Under the pieces are notes generated by a model. The model searched no databases. It was given only the letters and a program-made list of their open reading frames with translations, and was not told where the DNA came from. Below, piece after piece: positions 27,309 to 37,813 of a DNA stretch of 64,000 bases (position 1 is its first letter; every line of letters starts with the position of its first letter). This stretch comes from Pegea sp. RAD2-039 (lineage: Eukaryota > Chordata > Thaliacea > Salpida > Salpidae). Where the stretch lies: contig JAQGEQ010000020.1 of NCBI GenBank assembly GCA_034620365.1, positions 868,001 to 932,000 of the forward strand, written 5' to 3'. The position numbers and the translations under genes are program-made.

Positions 27309-28057
27309 TTATCTTAAACGATTATTTTTTGAATTTGTATTAGTTTGAGAGATCTTGAAATTACTAAATAAAACATATATATCAGCAGAAGTAGACATCG
27401 TTACATAATCAGCAGCAATACTTTGCTGGTTGTTCTGCAAAGCTGCACATCTAGGTTCGCTTTTAAGTAGTAGCTCACATGACTCGGAAAAATTTTTCTG
27501 GACAGCCTATAATATTTGAATTTAGTAATTGCTATGATTAAAAGCAGATAATAAACTCACGATATGTAATGGAGTATTTCCATCTATATCTTGAGCACAT
27601 ACATCAGCACCATGATCAAGTAACAACGAAACTATTTTGAAATTATTTTGAATAACTGCTCGATGTAAAGGGGTCGAACCACTTGCTTTAGTTTTGCTGT
27701 TAACAATGGCTCCGTGAGTCAACAGCAATTTTGTTATTTCTTCAAAACCACAACGGGCAGAATAATGCTATAAAACCAGCAACTAAACATTCGAGTAAAT
27801 AAAAGTTGATGTATTTTACTTACTAGAGGAGTGTAGCCTGCAGAATCACGTACACTTGGTTCACCTCCTTTTTCTAGATACTTTTTAATTGCGGGCAAAT
27901 CACCTGTTGAGGCTGGTGACCACGGACCACGAGTAAAGTTCATCTCATCTAACGTCTGATGGACACCACCAACACCAATGTAAGACTCATTGCTATGGTT
28001 ACAACAATGGTTGCTATCATCATCATCATCTTCTTTATATTTTTCACAAATATACAT
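27309..28057 (-). CDS. ANKRD39: ANKRD39-like ankyrin repeat protein
   Basis: Three exons on the minus strand join in phase 0: 27824-28057, 27561-27767 and 27309-27506, giving 212 codons. The N terminus has a Cys-containing acidic stretch, then GVHQTLDEMNFTRGPWS, which matches the ANKRD39-specific segment GVQQTLEEMDFERGIWS. Ankyrin repeats follow: GDLPAIKKYLEKG, GFEEITKLLLTHGA, GSTPLHRAVIQNNF and GNTPLHI, with the last repeat in exon 3. Human ANKRD39 is 183 residues. This protein is slightly longer because of its N terminus and tail. Ankyrin repeats mediate protein binding and the cellular role is poorly known. Only 281 bp separate its start from the stop of KXD1 on the same strand. Confidence 0.88.
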
Positions 28058-28338
28058 TATCTATTTTTCTATCTTTTGGTTTTTAAAAATGAATAATTTC
28101 TCTGCATAAAACTTAAGAAATTTATAAATCAAAAATAAATGAAAAGATATTGCATTACACTTTAATAACAATATTTTCTAAGTTAACAACAAACATCACA
28201 ATGTAAACCAGAAAAAATTTGCGGATTTGACAATTTTTTTGAGAAAATCATTTTTATAAAGAAGCACAATAATCAAAATATATCAAAATATTGATAGACT
28301 TTAGATCTAAATGAAATTTTTTTGGTTAATTAAAGATT

Positions 28339-29421
28339 TTATCGTTGGATTTGATTGGTTTCTGGTTGCTCTTTATTATTTACATCCAGCTTTGCTGCCT
28401 TTAATGCTGCAGACGTCTTCAATTTCCTAAGAAAAATTGAAAAAGAAAATAATCTTTGCTAAGATAAAAAAAAAGATAAACAAGCTTCTTCTCATGCTTT
28501 CGTAATTTTATTTTAAACAATTATCATTTCCTAATCTTATTTAAAGATTTCTTATGTATGCTAAAGACACTAAAGTAACAACTAAATAAATCTTATTAAA
28601 ACTTGAATTCTTACTGAAGTCTTGAATGTATGGATTGCATATCAATTTTCAATTCAATTAGCTTTTCAGTATGACTTTTCACTTTTTCTGACCATTGCTT
28701 ATATTGAGCTTCAGCAATTATGTTACATGATTCTAAAACTTGTTGAGTTTTTTCAACTCCTACAAGTGACTTGTTCTGGTCCTTATAAAACAACAACGTA
28801 TTAATAAAAAATAAAATATTTAAAAAAATTATGTTTGAAAATAACAATTAATTATTTAACCTTGCTTAAAAAAATGATACAAAACTATTTAAGTTTGTTG
28901 TAAGCTTTATATTTTAAAACAAGAGTAGTTATTAAATAAAAAGAATATTTACTTTTCAATCTACACAAATTTCAGCTTAAAAAGTATTAATGAATGATAC
29001 TAATAATTATATTAATAAATAAATTACGCATCTCACTTATTATAATTTATAATTAAAACTCAAAATACATTAAATAAATACCTTATATTATATTGGTGTA
29101 CACTAAAACTTGACTATTTTTATAAAACAATAAGTTATATATAACTATTGGTGAACAGTTAATTATTATGCTGATCTGAATAATCTTTTCTTTTTTTAAT
29201 ATATAATAAAAAATTTGCTTATATAAATATCATAAGAGTTTAAAATAAAAACCATTAAAAAAAATTCCTAATGATGCAATTATTTTAATTTTTTATACAA
29301 ATAAATTCAATATAAAACTCAAACAATAACAAAAATATACAAATCAAAAAAATTAACGCCTCACTTTGATAATACTTTTTATATCTTCTTCATTTAAAAT
29401 TCTCTTTTGAAACAATTCCAT
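28339..29421 (-). CDS. KXD1: KxDL motif protein (BORC subunit)
   Basis: Three short exons (29365-29421, 28615-28781, 28339-28426) join in phase and give 103 codons. ELFQKRILNEEDIKSIIK, then EKTQQVLESCN, then HTEKLIELKIDMQSIHSRL aligns without gaps to the KXD1 core (FEKTNEMLLNFNN ... HTRTLVEMKRDLDSIFRRI). The KxDL signature appears as KIDM, a conservative change. The protein is predicted almost wholly helical. KXD1 is a subunit of BORC, which links lysosomes to Arl8 and kinesin for outward transport. The human protein is 176 residues; this one lacks most of the low-complexity tail and may be near the minimal core. The first exon is only 19 codons. It is the upstream member of a close same-strand pair with ANKRD39. 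Confidence 0.85.
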
Positions 29422-29639
29422 TTTAAACAATAACAATTATTTATAAAAAATGATATTCATATAATTACATTTAAAAAGAGACAAATATGGCCTTAAAATT
29501 TTAGTATCAAGAGGATAGATTTCATTAAAACCTTCTGTTGTACAATCTAATTTTCTTTTTTACTATTCCAAAAATAGCCCCTTTATAAATTATTTAAATT
29601 AATACCAACTCTTCTAAGAGACGTAAAACTCCTTATTTA

Positions 29640-30000
29640 AATTCAGAGTTGGAGCTTCGAAAATAATTCGTAACTGTACTCAGTGCCGTCCTGACAGCTG
29701 CTGCTATGCCATCTAGGCTATCCGTATTAACTCTTCTGTTACGTCCATACCTTGTTAATGTGAAGAGTGGAATCGTGTGCAACAACTGGATTTCCATAAT
29801 TTATGCTGTGGCTTTGTGCCTTCGGGAGTTTACTCTAGCTTCGTCGTTTAGCGTATGAAACAGCAATAGTTTACATCTAAGAAGCCCACTCTTATGCTGG
29901 GACGCATAAGTCCCTACCATGATCACCGGTGTTGATGATGACGTGATGTTAGATAGTGACGTTAAACATCTGCGTGACGTTAAGTCACATCAAGTCGAAA
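29640..30000. other. GC-richer block with TGACGT repeats and a hairpin
   Basis: A conspicuously GC-rich island in AT-rich DNA, about 0.2-0.6 kb upstream of the KXD1 start. It holds a 7-bp inverted repeat (CTTATGC, six bases, GCATAAG) near 29890-29910. Three TGACGT cores lie within about 60 bases near 29935-29990. No long frame is intact. It could be the KXD1 promoter or a degenerate transposon. Confidence 0.4.
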
Positions 30001-30640
30001 ATTTGCGGCATTATAAAAATAGAATAGAACTTTCCTATATTTAAATTATATAGAAATATAATTTACAATTAGAAATAAATTTACTCATTAAAAAATTACA
30101 AAAATTTTTAAATTTCTGTATAATATGTATTAGAAAATCAAAATGTCTAATAAATTTCATAAATTGGTCCATGATATCAAAACATTTATCAGTTATATTA
30201 GTAAAATCTAGTGAATGTCCACAATGTCATTGTTTTAAATTTAGATTTAATACTAGCACAGCTTACAGTCATAATTTATCAAAGCATGTTTATATATTTC
30301 AAGAAAAGCTCTCTAGGACATTGTTTTTATTTTTATTTATTGGCTTTGCCAATCACTAGTTACATAAATATCAAAGAAAAAATAAAGAACAAATTGAAAA
30401 ATATAAACATTTCTTTGTCTACAATATTTAAAGAATTATCAGAACTGAGTTTCGATCCTCATAAATTTTACAATTTCGAGTACACCGACCAGAATCTTGT
30501 TTGATAGTTCAATGAGTTCAAATAGTTTCCAAAATGAAATTGCAATGCCAATTTTAGGTTGGCAACTAAAAGTCTGTTAAAATTATTCCTTCAAACATGA
30601 TAGATATTCCAAAACTAGAATATTTGTAAATATTTAAAGT

Positions 30641-31160
30641 TTACTTGTAGTATGCTTTTTCAAAATTGTCAAACAATAAACTCAGATCTTTTAAAGACTT
30701 TTGTATCTCCTTCATGGTTTTAATAATCATTTCATAAGACTGAAGCAAGTACTTTATCGCTATATTAATTAGTTCTCCTACTTGAACTTGGTACTTCACA
30801 GAGTCTTCTAATGCCTACACACAATATTAATAATTACTTTTAAAGTTGTAGCAACTAAAAACTTCATTAATAAAAAGATAAAATCTTGAGCACAATAATG
30901 ATTATTATAAATAAACAGTTGTAATTAAATGTTAAAAAGCTTTTATTATAAAATTACTTTATGTTGTAAAAGTCACCTAAAGGATATTCATAAAGACTAA
31001 AAGAGCTAACAATCTTTTATTTGTATTAGATTTTAAAAAATATTATGTACTTTTATTTCCTCATCTATAAGCTTAACTAGTTTTGCCAATTTTTCTTCTT
31101 GTAACATTACTATTCTGAGCAAAATTAGCCAAATAATAGATGAAGATGAATTATCAGAAC
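30641..31160 (-). CDS. 3' exons of a coiled-coil protein, possibly dynactin p24
   Basis: Two minus-strand exons join cleanly: 31051-31160 (GTACAT donor) and 30641-30814 (ends in TAA). Together they encode 93 residues plus part of a codon. The segment is helical and lysine-glutamate rich: LQEEKLAKLVKLIDEEIK, then a final helix with YLLQSYEMIIKTMKEI and KSLKDLSLLF. The final helix loosely resembles the C terminus of DCTN3 ([23 protein letters not shown]), but the match is weak and other small coiled-coil families are possible. The 5' exons were not found; they may lie beyond 31.2 kb, perhaps across the tandem repeat. The exon structure is more certain than the identity. Confidence 0.4.
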
Positions 31161-32550
31161 CTAGAATTAAATTTAAGGAATTAATTTAAGTAGTTATAAT
31201 ATTAATAAGCATTAATAATATATACAATATGCATACATAGTAGGATTTACTACAACATACTAAGCTGCATAAATATAAATAATATCAAAAGCAATGTTTG
31301 CTTTAAGTAAAAAGAAACTAAGACTGAAAAAATTTACCAAAAGGTGTATATGTGAGTTTAAAAAGTACATGAAATTGATTTATATATATCAGGTTGAATA
31401 ATAAACCATAAATTATTACAATACATTTTGTATAGAATAAAATAAACAAAACTTATGATTGTAAAAGCAAAAGTTTTAACTTTATTTAACAATTTTTGTT
31501 TAATGTTAAATTTACAGCTTACAAAGATGACATAAGGTGCTTAATCAACTAAAAAGAGTAAAGTTTGAGAAGAGAATAACTAAAAATTCTAAAAGTTTAA
31601 AGCTTATACTACCTTAGCTTAGAATTAGACTTCTGATTACATAAACGAAATTCTTTAAGTTTAAGATCATAGTCGCATATGTTTGTAACCATTTAATTTA
31701 ATCTATAATTTTACTGCGCTCGGTGTTACTTACTATAAATTTGTCTAATTATTCAAGTTTTATAATAGTAAAACGAATCAAAAATCTTGAGGAGAAATGA
31801 TATACAGGATTAAATAGACATGACCATCTTGAAAAGAGCTGAAATTTAATTGTAAGTTATAGCAAACTTATTTGAAACAAAAAGATATTTTATAACAATC
31901 TGCTACATGTATGTCTTAACATCTCATAATGTACTTAATGAAAAAGTAACCAAGTAGTATGCAAGAAGCTTTCTTCCAACTTTCTTCCCAGTTTTCTACG
32001 ACACCTTATTTTAAATTCAGCGTGATAGACAAAGTTAAAAAAACTTATTGAACTATTTTAGTACATTGACCTAGAAAATGTTTTATTTGGTATATGAAGG
32101 TGCTTAAAATTTTCTATGCTTCTATCAGCACGAAACTATGAAGTATCTGATAGTAGAAGTATACAGAAACTAAAATCCTGGATTTAAAAGAAAGTATTTT
32201 GTTATCATAAATTGTTAGCTGTTAAGGTAATCTAAAAGTTTTTTTAAATATAGAATAAATTTTTGAAGTTGACTAAAGTCATCGTAACAAGTATATTATT
32301 AAGGTATAAAAAAAGTATTTTCAACAAAACAAATTCGAAAGATTTTATATCTAACAAATTTTTTTGATGTAACCATTTTAAAATAGTTTTTTTTTTGTTT
32401 ATAGTGTTTTTATCTGGTAGTAAAACATTATTTCAATCAAACATCCTTTAGTAATTTACAACTCAGCATGCTGAACGATTTTATTTCAAACTTTATTTTA
32501 TGCTTTTAAAAGTAAGTATATTTACAAATGTTCGCGTGAAACAAAACCTT
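31161..32550. other. AT-rich region, nothing recognised
   Basis: No confident coding exon or repeat family is seen between the coiled-coil gene's last identified exon and the tandem array. Confidence 0.45.
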
Positions 32551-32552
32551 GT

Positions 32553-33790
32553 TGAATTTCAAATGTTAAGGTAAGATTTTGTTGATAAGATAATTATTTT
32601 TAATGTTTATGATGACTATATTTGCTAACTTATGTCTAAATGATGACAAATTTTCACCAAGATCTCTGAAATATTCTAAACTTTTAATTTTTGTTTTAAA
32701 TTAACAATTTTGAGGCTATTTATTTGATGAGTAATGTTTTACAGACTTTTCCTGAAACCATCAATTTATTAATGATGAATTTCAAGTCTTAAGGTAAGTT
32801 TTTGTTGATTAGATAATTATTTTTAATGTTTATGATGACTATATTTGCTAACTTATGTCTAAATGATGACAAATTTTCACCAAGATCTCTGAAATATTCT
32901 AAACTTTTAATTTTTGTTTTAAATTAACAGTTTTGAGGCTATTTATTTGATGAGTAATGTTTTACAGAAATTTTCTGAAACCATCAATTTATTAATGATG
33001 AATTTCAAGTTCTAAGGTAAGATTTTGTTGATTAGATAATTATTTTTAATGTTTATGATGACTATATTTGCTAACTTATGTCTAAATGATGACAAATTTT
33101 CACCAAGATCTCTGAAATATTCTAAGCTTTTAATTTTTGTTTTAAATTAACACTTTTGAGGCTATTTATTTGATGAGTAATGTTTTACAGACTTTTCCTG
33201 AAACCATCAATTTATTAATGATGAATTTCAAGCCTTAAGGTAAGATTTTGTTGATTAGATAATTATTTTTAGTGTTTATGATGACTATATTTGCTAACTT
33301 ATGTCTAAATGATGACAAATTTTCACCAAGATCTCTGAAATATTCTAAACTTTTAATTTTTGTTTTAAATTAACAATTTTGAGGCTATTTATTTGATGAG
33401 TAATGTTTTACAGACTTTTCCTGAAACCATCAATTTATTAATGATGAATTTCAAGTTTTAAGGTAAGATTTTGTTGATTAGATAATTATTTTTAATGTTT
33501 ATGATGACTATATTTGCTAACTTATGTCTAAATGATGACAAATTTTCACCAAAATCTCTGAAATATTCTAAACTTTTAATTTTTGTTTTAAATTAACACT
33601 TTTGAGGCTATTTATTTGATGAGTAATGTTTTACAGACTTTTTCTGAAACCATCAATTTATTAATGGTGAATTTCAAGTTTTAAGGTAAGATTTTGTTGA
33701 TTAGATAATTATTTTTAATGTTTATGATGACTATATTTGCTAACTTATGTCTAAATGATGACAAATTTTCACCAAAATCTCTGAAATATT
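32553..33790. repeat. 223-bp tandem repeat with exon-like unit
   Basis: Five full units and a partial sixth lie head to tail. The landmark AAG-GTAAG falls at 32571, 32794, 33017, 33240, 33463 and 33686, exactly 223 bases apart each time. Units differ by only a few substitutions, so the array is young or homogenised. Each unit contains TTTACAG, then about 49 bases, then AAGGTAAG. On the plus strand this is the layout of a strong acceptor, a mini-exon and a strong donor, with the remaining 174 bases as an intron. The 49-base segment has stops in all three forward frames, so it would not add open coding sequence. The array ends abruptly at about 33790. Confidence 0.95.
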
Positions 33791-33989
33791 TGATCTGCAA
33801 TATTTGTGTTGTTAATTTTAGAAAAAGTTGCTTATATGATTATTTTATTTTCTAGCATTGGTTTTCAAGTTCCAGTACACTAACCAACCAAAAATGGGCC
33901 AACTTGTTGCTACCCCTTTTTTCTGGTGCCAAATTTTTACTAAAACAATTAAAAGGATTAGAAGGATGAGAAACAAGTATTTTGGACGT

Positions 33990-34375
33990 TAGAGAGCATT
34001 TGCCACTAAATTTTCAAGAGGAGTACATCAGCGTAGAAAAGATCCAGAAGAGTTTCACCAAAAATCCCAAACTATAGAAGTTAAGATGAAAAGAAGATGT
34101 AGAGAAGAGAGACAAGTACTGGCTGATACTAAACACTGCGAGATGGAAACCACCACACCTAGTTACTATCCTCTGAACCTTACAAGAGAAGCAATACAAT
34201 GAAGCCATGAAGAGATCCCTGAAAAAAGCAACAGCTAGGCAAACAAGACTTCATCGAGAGTACTCAAGAGCGCGATTGAAGAGAAAGAGCTGAAGTCATC
34301 AGGGGCTATCCGACTTGAAGACCTTGTTAGGTGGGGAGTTTGGCTGGGCCAAGGCACATCTTTATAAGACCTATT
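33990..34375. other. GC-richer unidentified block, possible element remnant
   Basis: A purine-rich, less AT-rich stretch just downstream of the tandem array. In mixed plus-strand frames it can be read as basic peptide such as QYNEAMKRSLKKATARQ and LHREYSRARLKRK, with stops and frame changes between. The minus strand has one frame of 64 codons. I do not recognise a family. A decayed mobile element or pseudogene exon is the likeliest reading. Confidence 0.3.
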
Positions 34376-37300
34376 AAATTGTGTTTTGATCGTTTGGAAA
34401 GATTAACATTTCGAAATTCAACCGATAAGTTTACTAAGATGCTGGAGATGACATTTTCCTGAGGTTGTGTCATGTGAACTCCAAATTATTTTATTTTAAA
34501 TCCTTTTCATATTAAACCAAGCAACTAAAAGTTTAAATGGTTTTATTTATTTGGTGGTAACGTAGCAAATGAAGATGGAAAAAGATGTCATTTAAAGAAT
34601 ATTACGGTTAATTAGATTGTCAAGTTGCCTTATTCAATTTAGCTGCTTGATTTATAATCTATAAGTTTAGCCACCTATAAATGTTTATGGCATATATATT
34701 TGAAGATATAGAACTCGATAGCTTATAGGGTATTCGATAGCTTCAGATTTCTTAACTGCTGGTAATCAAATGCTTAACAAATAACTTTCAAGTGAGGTTG
34801 TTGAACTTAAAGTTTGATGTCGTAACTGCTGACAATTATTCTGCAGAGAAACTTAGTTATACATGATGCAAGCATAACTTGCGCTAAAGGATTTTCCTCA
34901 ATTAATCTGAAACTTTTCATTTTGATCATTTTTCTGCGAAATGCTTCACGTTGAACCAGATGTCTAACTAATCTTTTAAGCATTTGTTATCTATTAGAGA
35001 TAATTTCACTCGTGAGCTTGATACTGAAGACCTTATAGATTTTAGCGCAAAATCTGACTAGTTGTATCTACTCACGTATGTTTCAAACTAACGTCTCGAA
35101 TAAGGGTGAAAAGAATTCATCTTATCGCATGCAGCAACTGACTTTGTGAACCAAGATATCAATAAGTTTCAAGCGGTTCATCAATCGATGGTATTTAGGA
35201 CTAAAATATGTTGTAATTTCATGAGCTAAGATTTTTAAAGACAAACTTGTTTTATTAAACCATATTCTGTTCTCTATAGCTCGTGGCACAGCTTAATTTT
35301 TCTTTGTAGAGATTAAATTACAATTGCATAGAAATTCAACCCAGTGTAAAATCAGAGGTATTTTTTTATCGAAATAAGGAATGTTTTGCCCAAAAAATAA
35401 TTCAATTTATAGAATATTGTAATGATTTTTAAAAGAAAACTAGGACAATTAAACCATGGCTCTATTGTAAACATTATCAGGTTACTATATTCAACATCCA
35501 CAACGCGAAGAAAACTTAATAAACTTGCAAAACATTTTTCTAATTTATTCTTATTCAAATTACTATCTTAATTACAAATTTTAATACATTAGGCATATCC
35601 AAAGTCCCAGCTTTTTTAGTGCAGAATGTTTTTTTACAAAAAAAGTAATGAACGACACAACTAGGTTTTGAATAGATCTTTAGAAATCATCCGATAATCG
35701 GCTTTATCAGTTCAATCTTTGTTATTTTTACTTTTAAATATAATGGCAAGCTGCAAGAACCATCGCATTACTTAATTTGAAATAACTAACATTTGCAATA
35801 TGTCATAAAGAACTTTATATTATTGCCAAACTTGAGAAAAATTATTTACAAAACTTTGGGATGAACATATTGAACTTAATAGTTTATTGTAATTTTTTTT
35901 CAAAACTTGATATTGTTTTCAGTTTATAGCTAATGAAAAAATCTTACTACGCAAGAAGATTTTGTATATCGTAAGTATCTATGATTAGACTATTTATATT
36001 GTAAACCATTTCTTTTCTATCTATGATTTTGAAGTGAATAAGTTTTATTCAAGACAGTAGTGATTTCTAATTGAGAGGAAGATCTTAAAAATTTCTAAAC
36101 AGTTTGGTATACAACTTATAACAAATTAGTGTTTTTGAAGAGATCCTTCTCACCTAGATTTTAGAAAAAGTTTGATAAGAAACTCTTATAAAACTTAATC
36201 TCTTACATTTATAATCAGTTTCATTAATTCTATTTTCTTCTTAAATAATTTTTTTAAACTAAATTTTCTCAAAATTCTCACTTCCCTAATAAATTTTTTT
36301 ATCAATAGATATTTCAATCTTTAGTAATTATTTGTGTATTCTTATGACCACTACAAATTAAGTATTTTCATAGAAAGATAAATTTTTGACAACTCTTTAA
36401 AACTTGACTTTAGTATGACTTTGGTTTAAATATAAAATTCCCCTAATATGATTTATAATTTAGTTGATCTTTTTAAATAAGCCTAATTTTTCACATGATT
36501 TTTACTTATTTATTTTTCATCAAAAATATTCGCATTTCTTCCTTTTTTATCTTTGGATTGACACTATAAATTTTTCCATGAAGCGCAAATTTAAAAAACT
36601 GAATTACATTAAACAAATATTTATAGTAATTATAATTCGTTGCTTATTTTACTTAAATTTAAGTTAAAAGTTTTTTCAATAATAATAAATCTGTTTTGAG
36701 TAAGATAATTTCATTTATTTTAAAAATAATAAAATTAAACTTTTAATTTGTTCAATGAGGTCCAGTGAATATTTTATAATTGATTAATAATTAAATTATT
36801 TTAAATGAAATTGTTTGATTATGTTTTATTTTAGTTCAAAATAATTTTGCATATAATACATTAATTAAAGAGTTGTTATTAAGTTACTAATAGTAATAAA
36901 TTATAATCATAGTTACTTATTTTCGTTATTAAGTTATTAAAAGTACAAAAAAGTATAAACTTTATGATAAACTAATAAAAAAGTACTTCGAAACAAATAA
37001 AGTACTTATAAAGAACTTAGCTGTCTAATATAACTAATGAAAATAATGTCCTTGACACCCTTGTATTGATCAGTCTATAATTACTTGTATAGATATGATA
37101 TCATTGCACAAAAACGTTGGCAATTGCTTGTCTCTTTGTCTTTTTTTCAACCAGTTCAGCAGATTAGTTGATTAATTTCGTGTACTTGTCAAATAGATAG
37201 TTTCTTCCTTTCTGTCTATACTTTTATTTGAGTTCGTAAATTTATTACTTGAAAGATAGTTCATAAACTTATTTGATAAAATAGTAGTAAAGTTGTTTTA

Positions 37301-37813
37301 GTTTTTGAGAAAATGAAATACTAGTACTAGCATGGTAGTCTTCATGTTATAAGATAATTTTTGCAATATATCACTAAATTTATAGTCAAATCAGAAAAAA
37401 ATTATTTTGTTTTTATGATTTTTTTAATGAATCATAATTATTTTAGTTATTTTTTGGATTATCAAAGTAATTTAAGCCATTATCATTAATAGTGTTTATA
37501 GACTTTATTTCTAATTACCCTTTGTATACATTATTCAAATTAAATGTTTTAAGAATTTAGTTTTAAATAGGTTTGGTATCATTGTAATTTGATAAAAACC
37601 TTTAAACCAAACAACAACAAATGAATATTAGTTTACGATTTTTTCAATATTTATTTTAATTTGACAAAAATAAAATCTTGTTTTCTCTGTATTTATAATT
37701 CAACATATACAACATTATGTGGAATAAAAACCTTTAAAAATTATGTTTATCGTTTTCAGATCTTATTGGACTAGTATCTAGAAGATCTAGCTAAAAATAA
37801 ATCCATCTAAAGA
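34376..37813. other. AT-rich intergenic region upstream of AGL
   Basis: No coding frame or element is recognised. Just before AGL, TTATCGTTTTCAG near 37745-37760 is a good acceptor, so the gene may have a non-coding first exon somewhere in this stretch. Confidence 0.5.

Noticed and set aside
31670-31700. Minus-strand ATG-led frame MVTNICDYDLKLKEF as first exon of the coiled-coil gene
   Set aside because: Its donor phase does not match the next exon and no dynactin-like similarity supports it.
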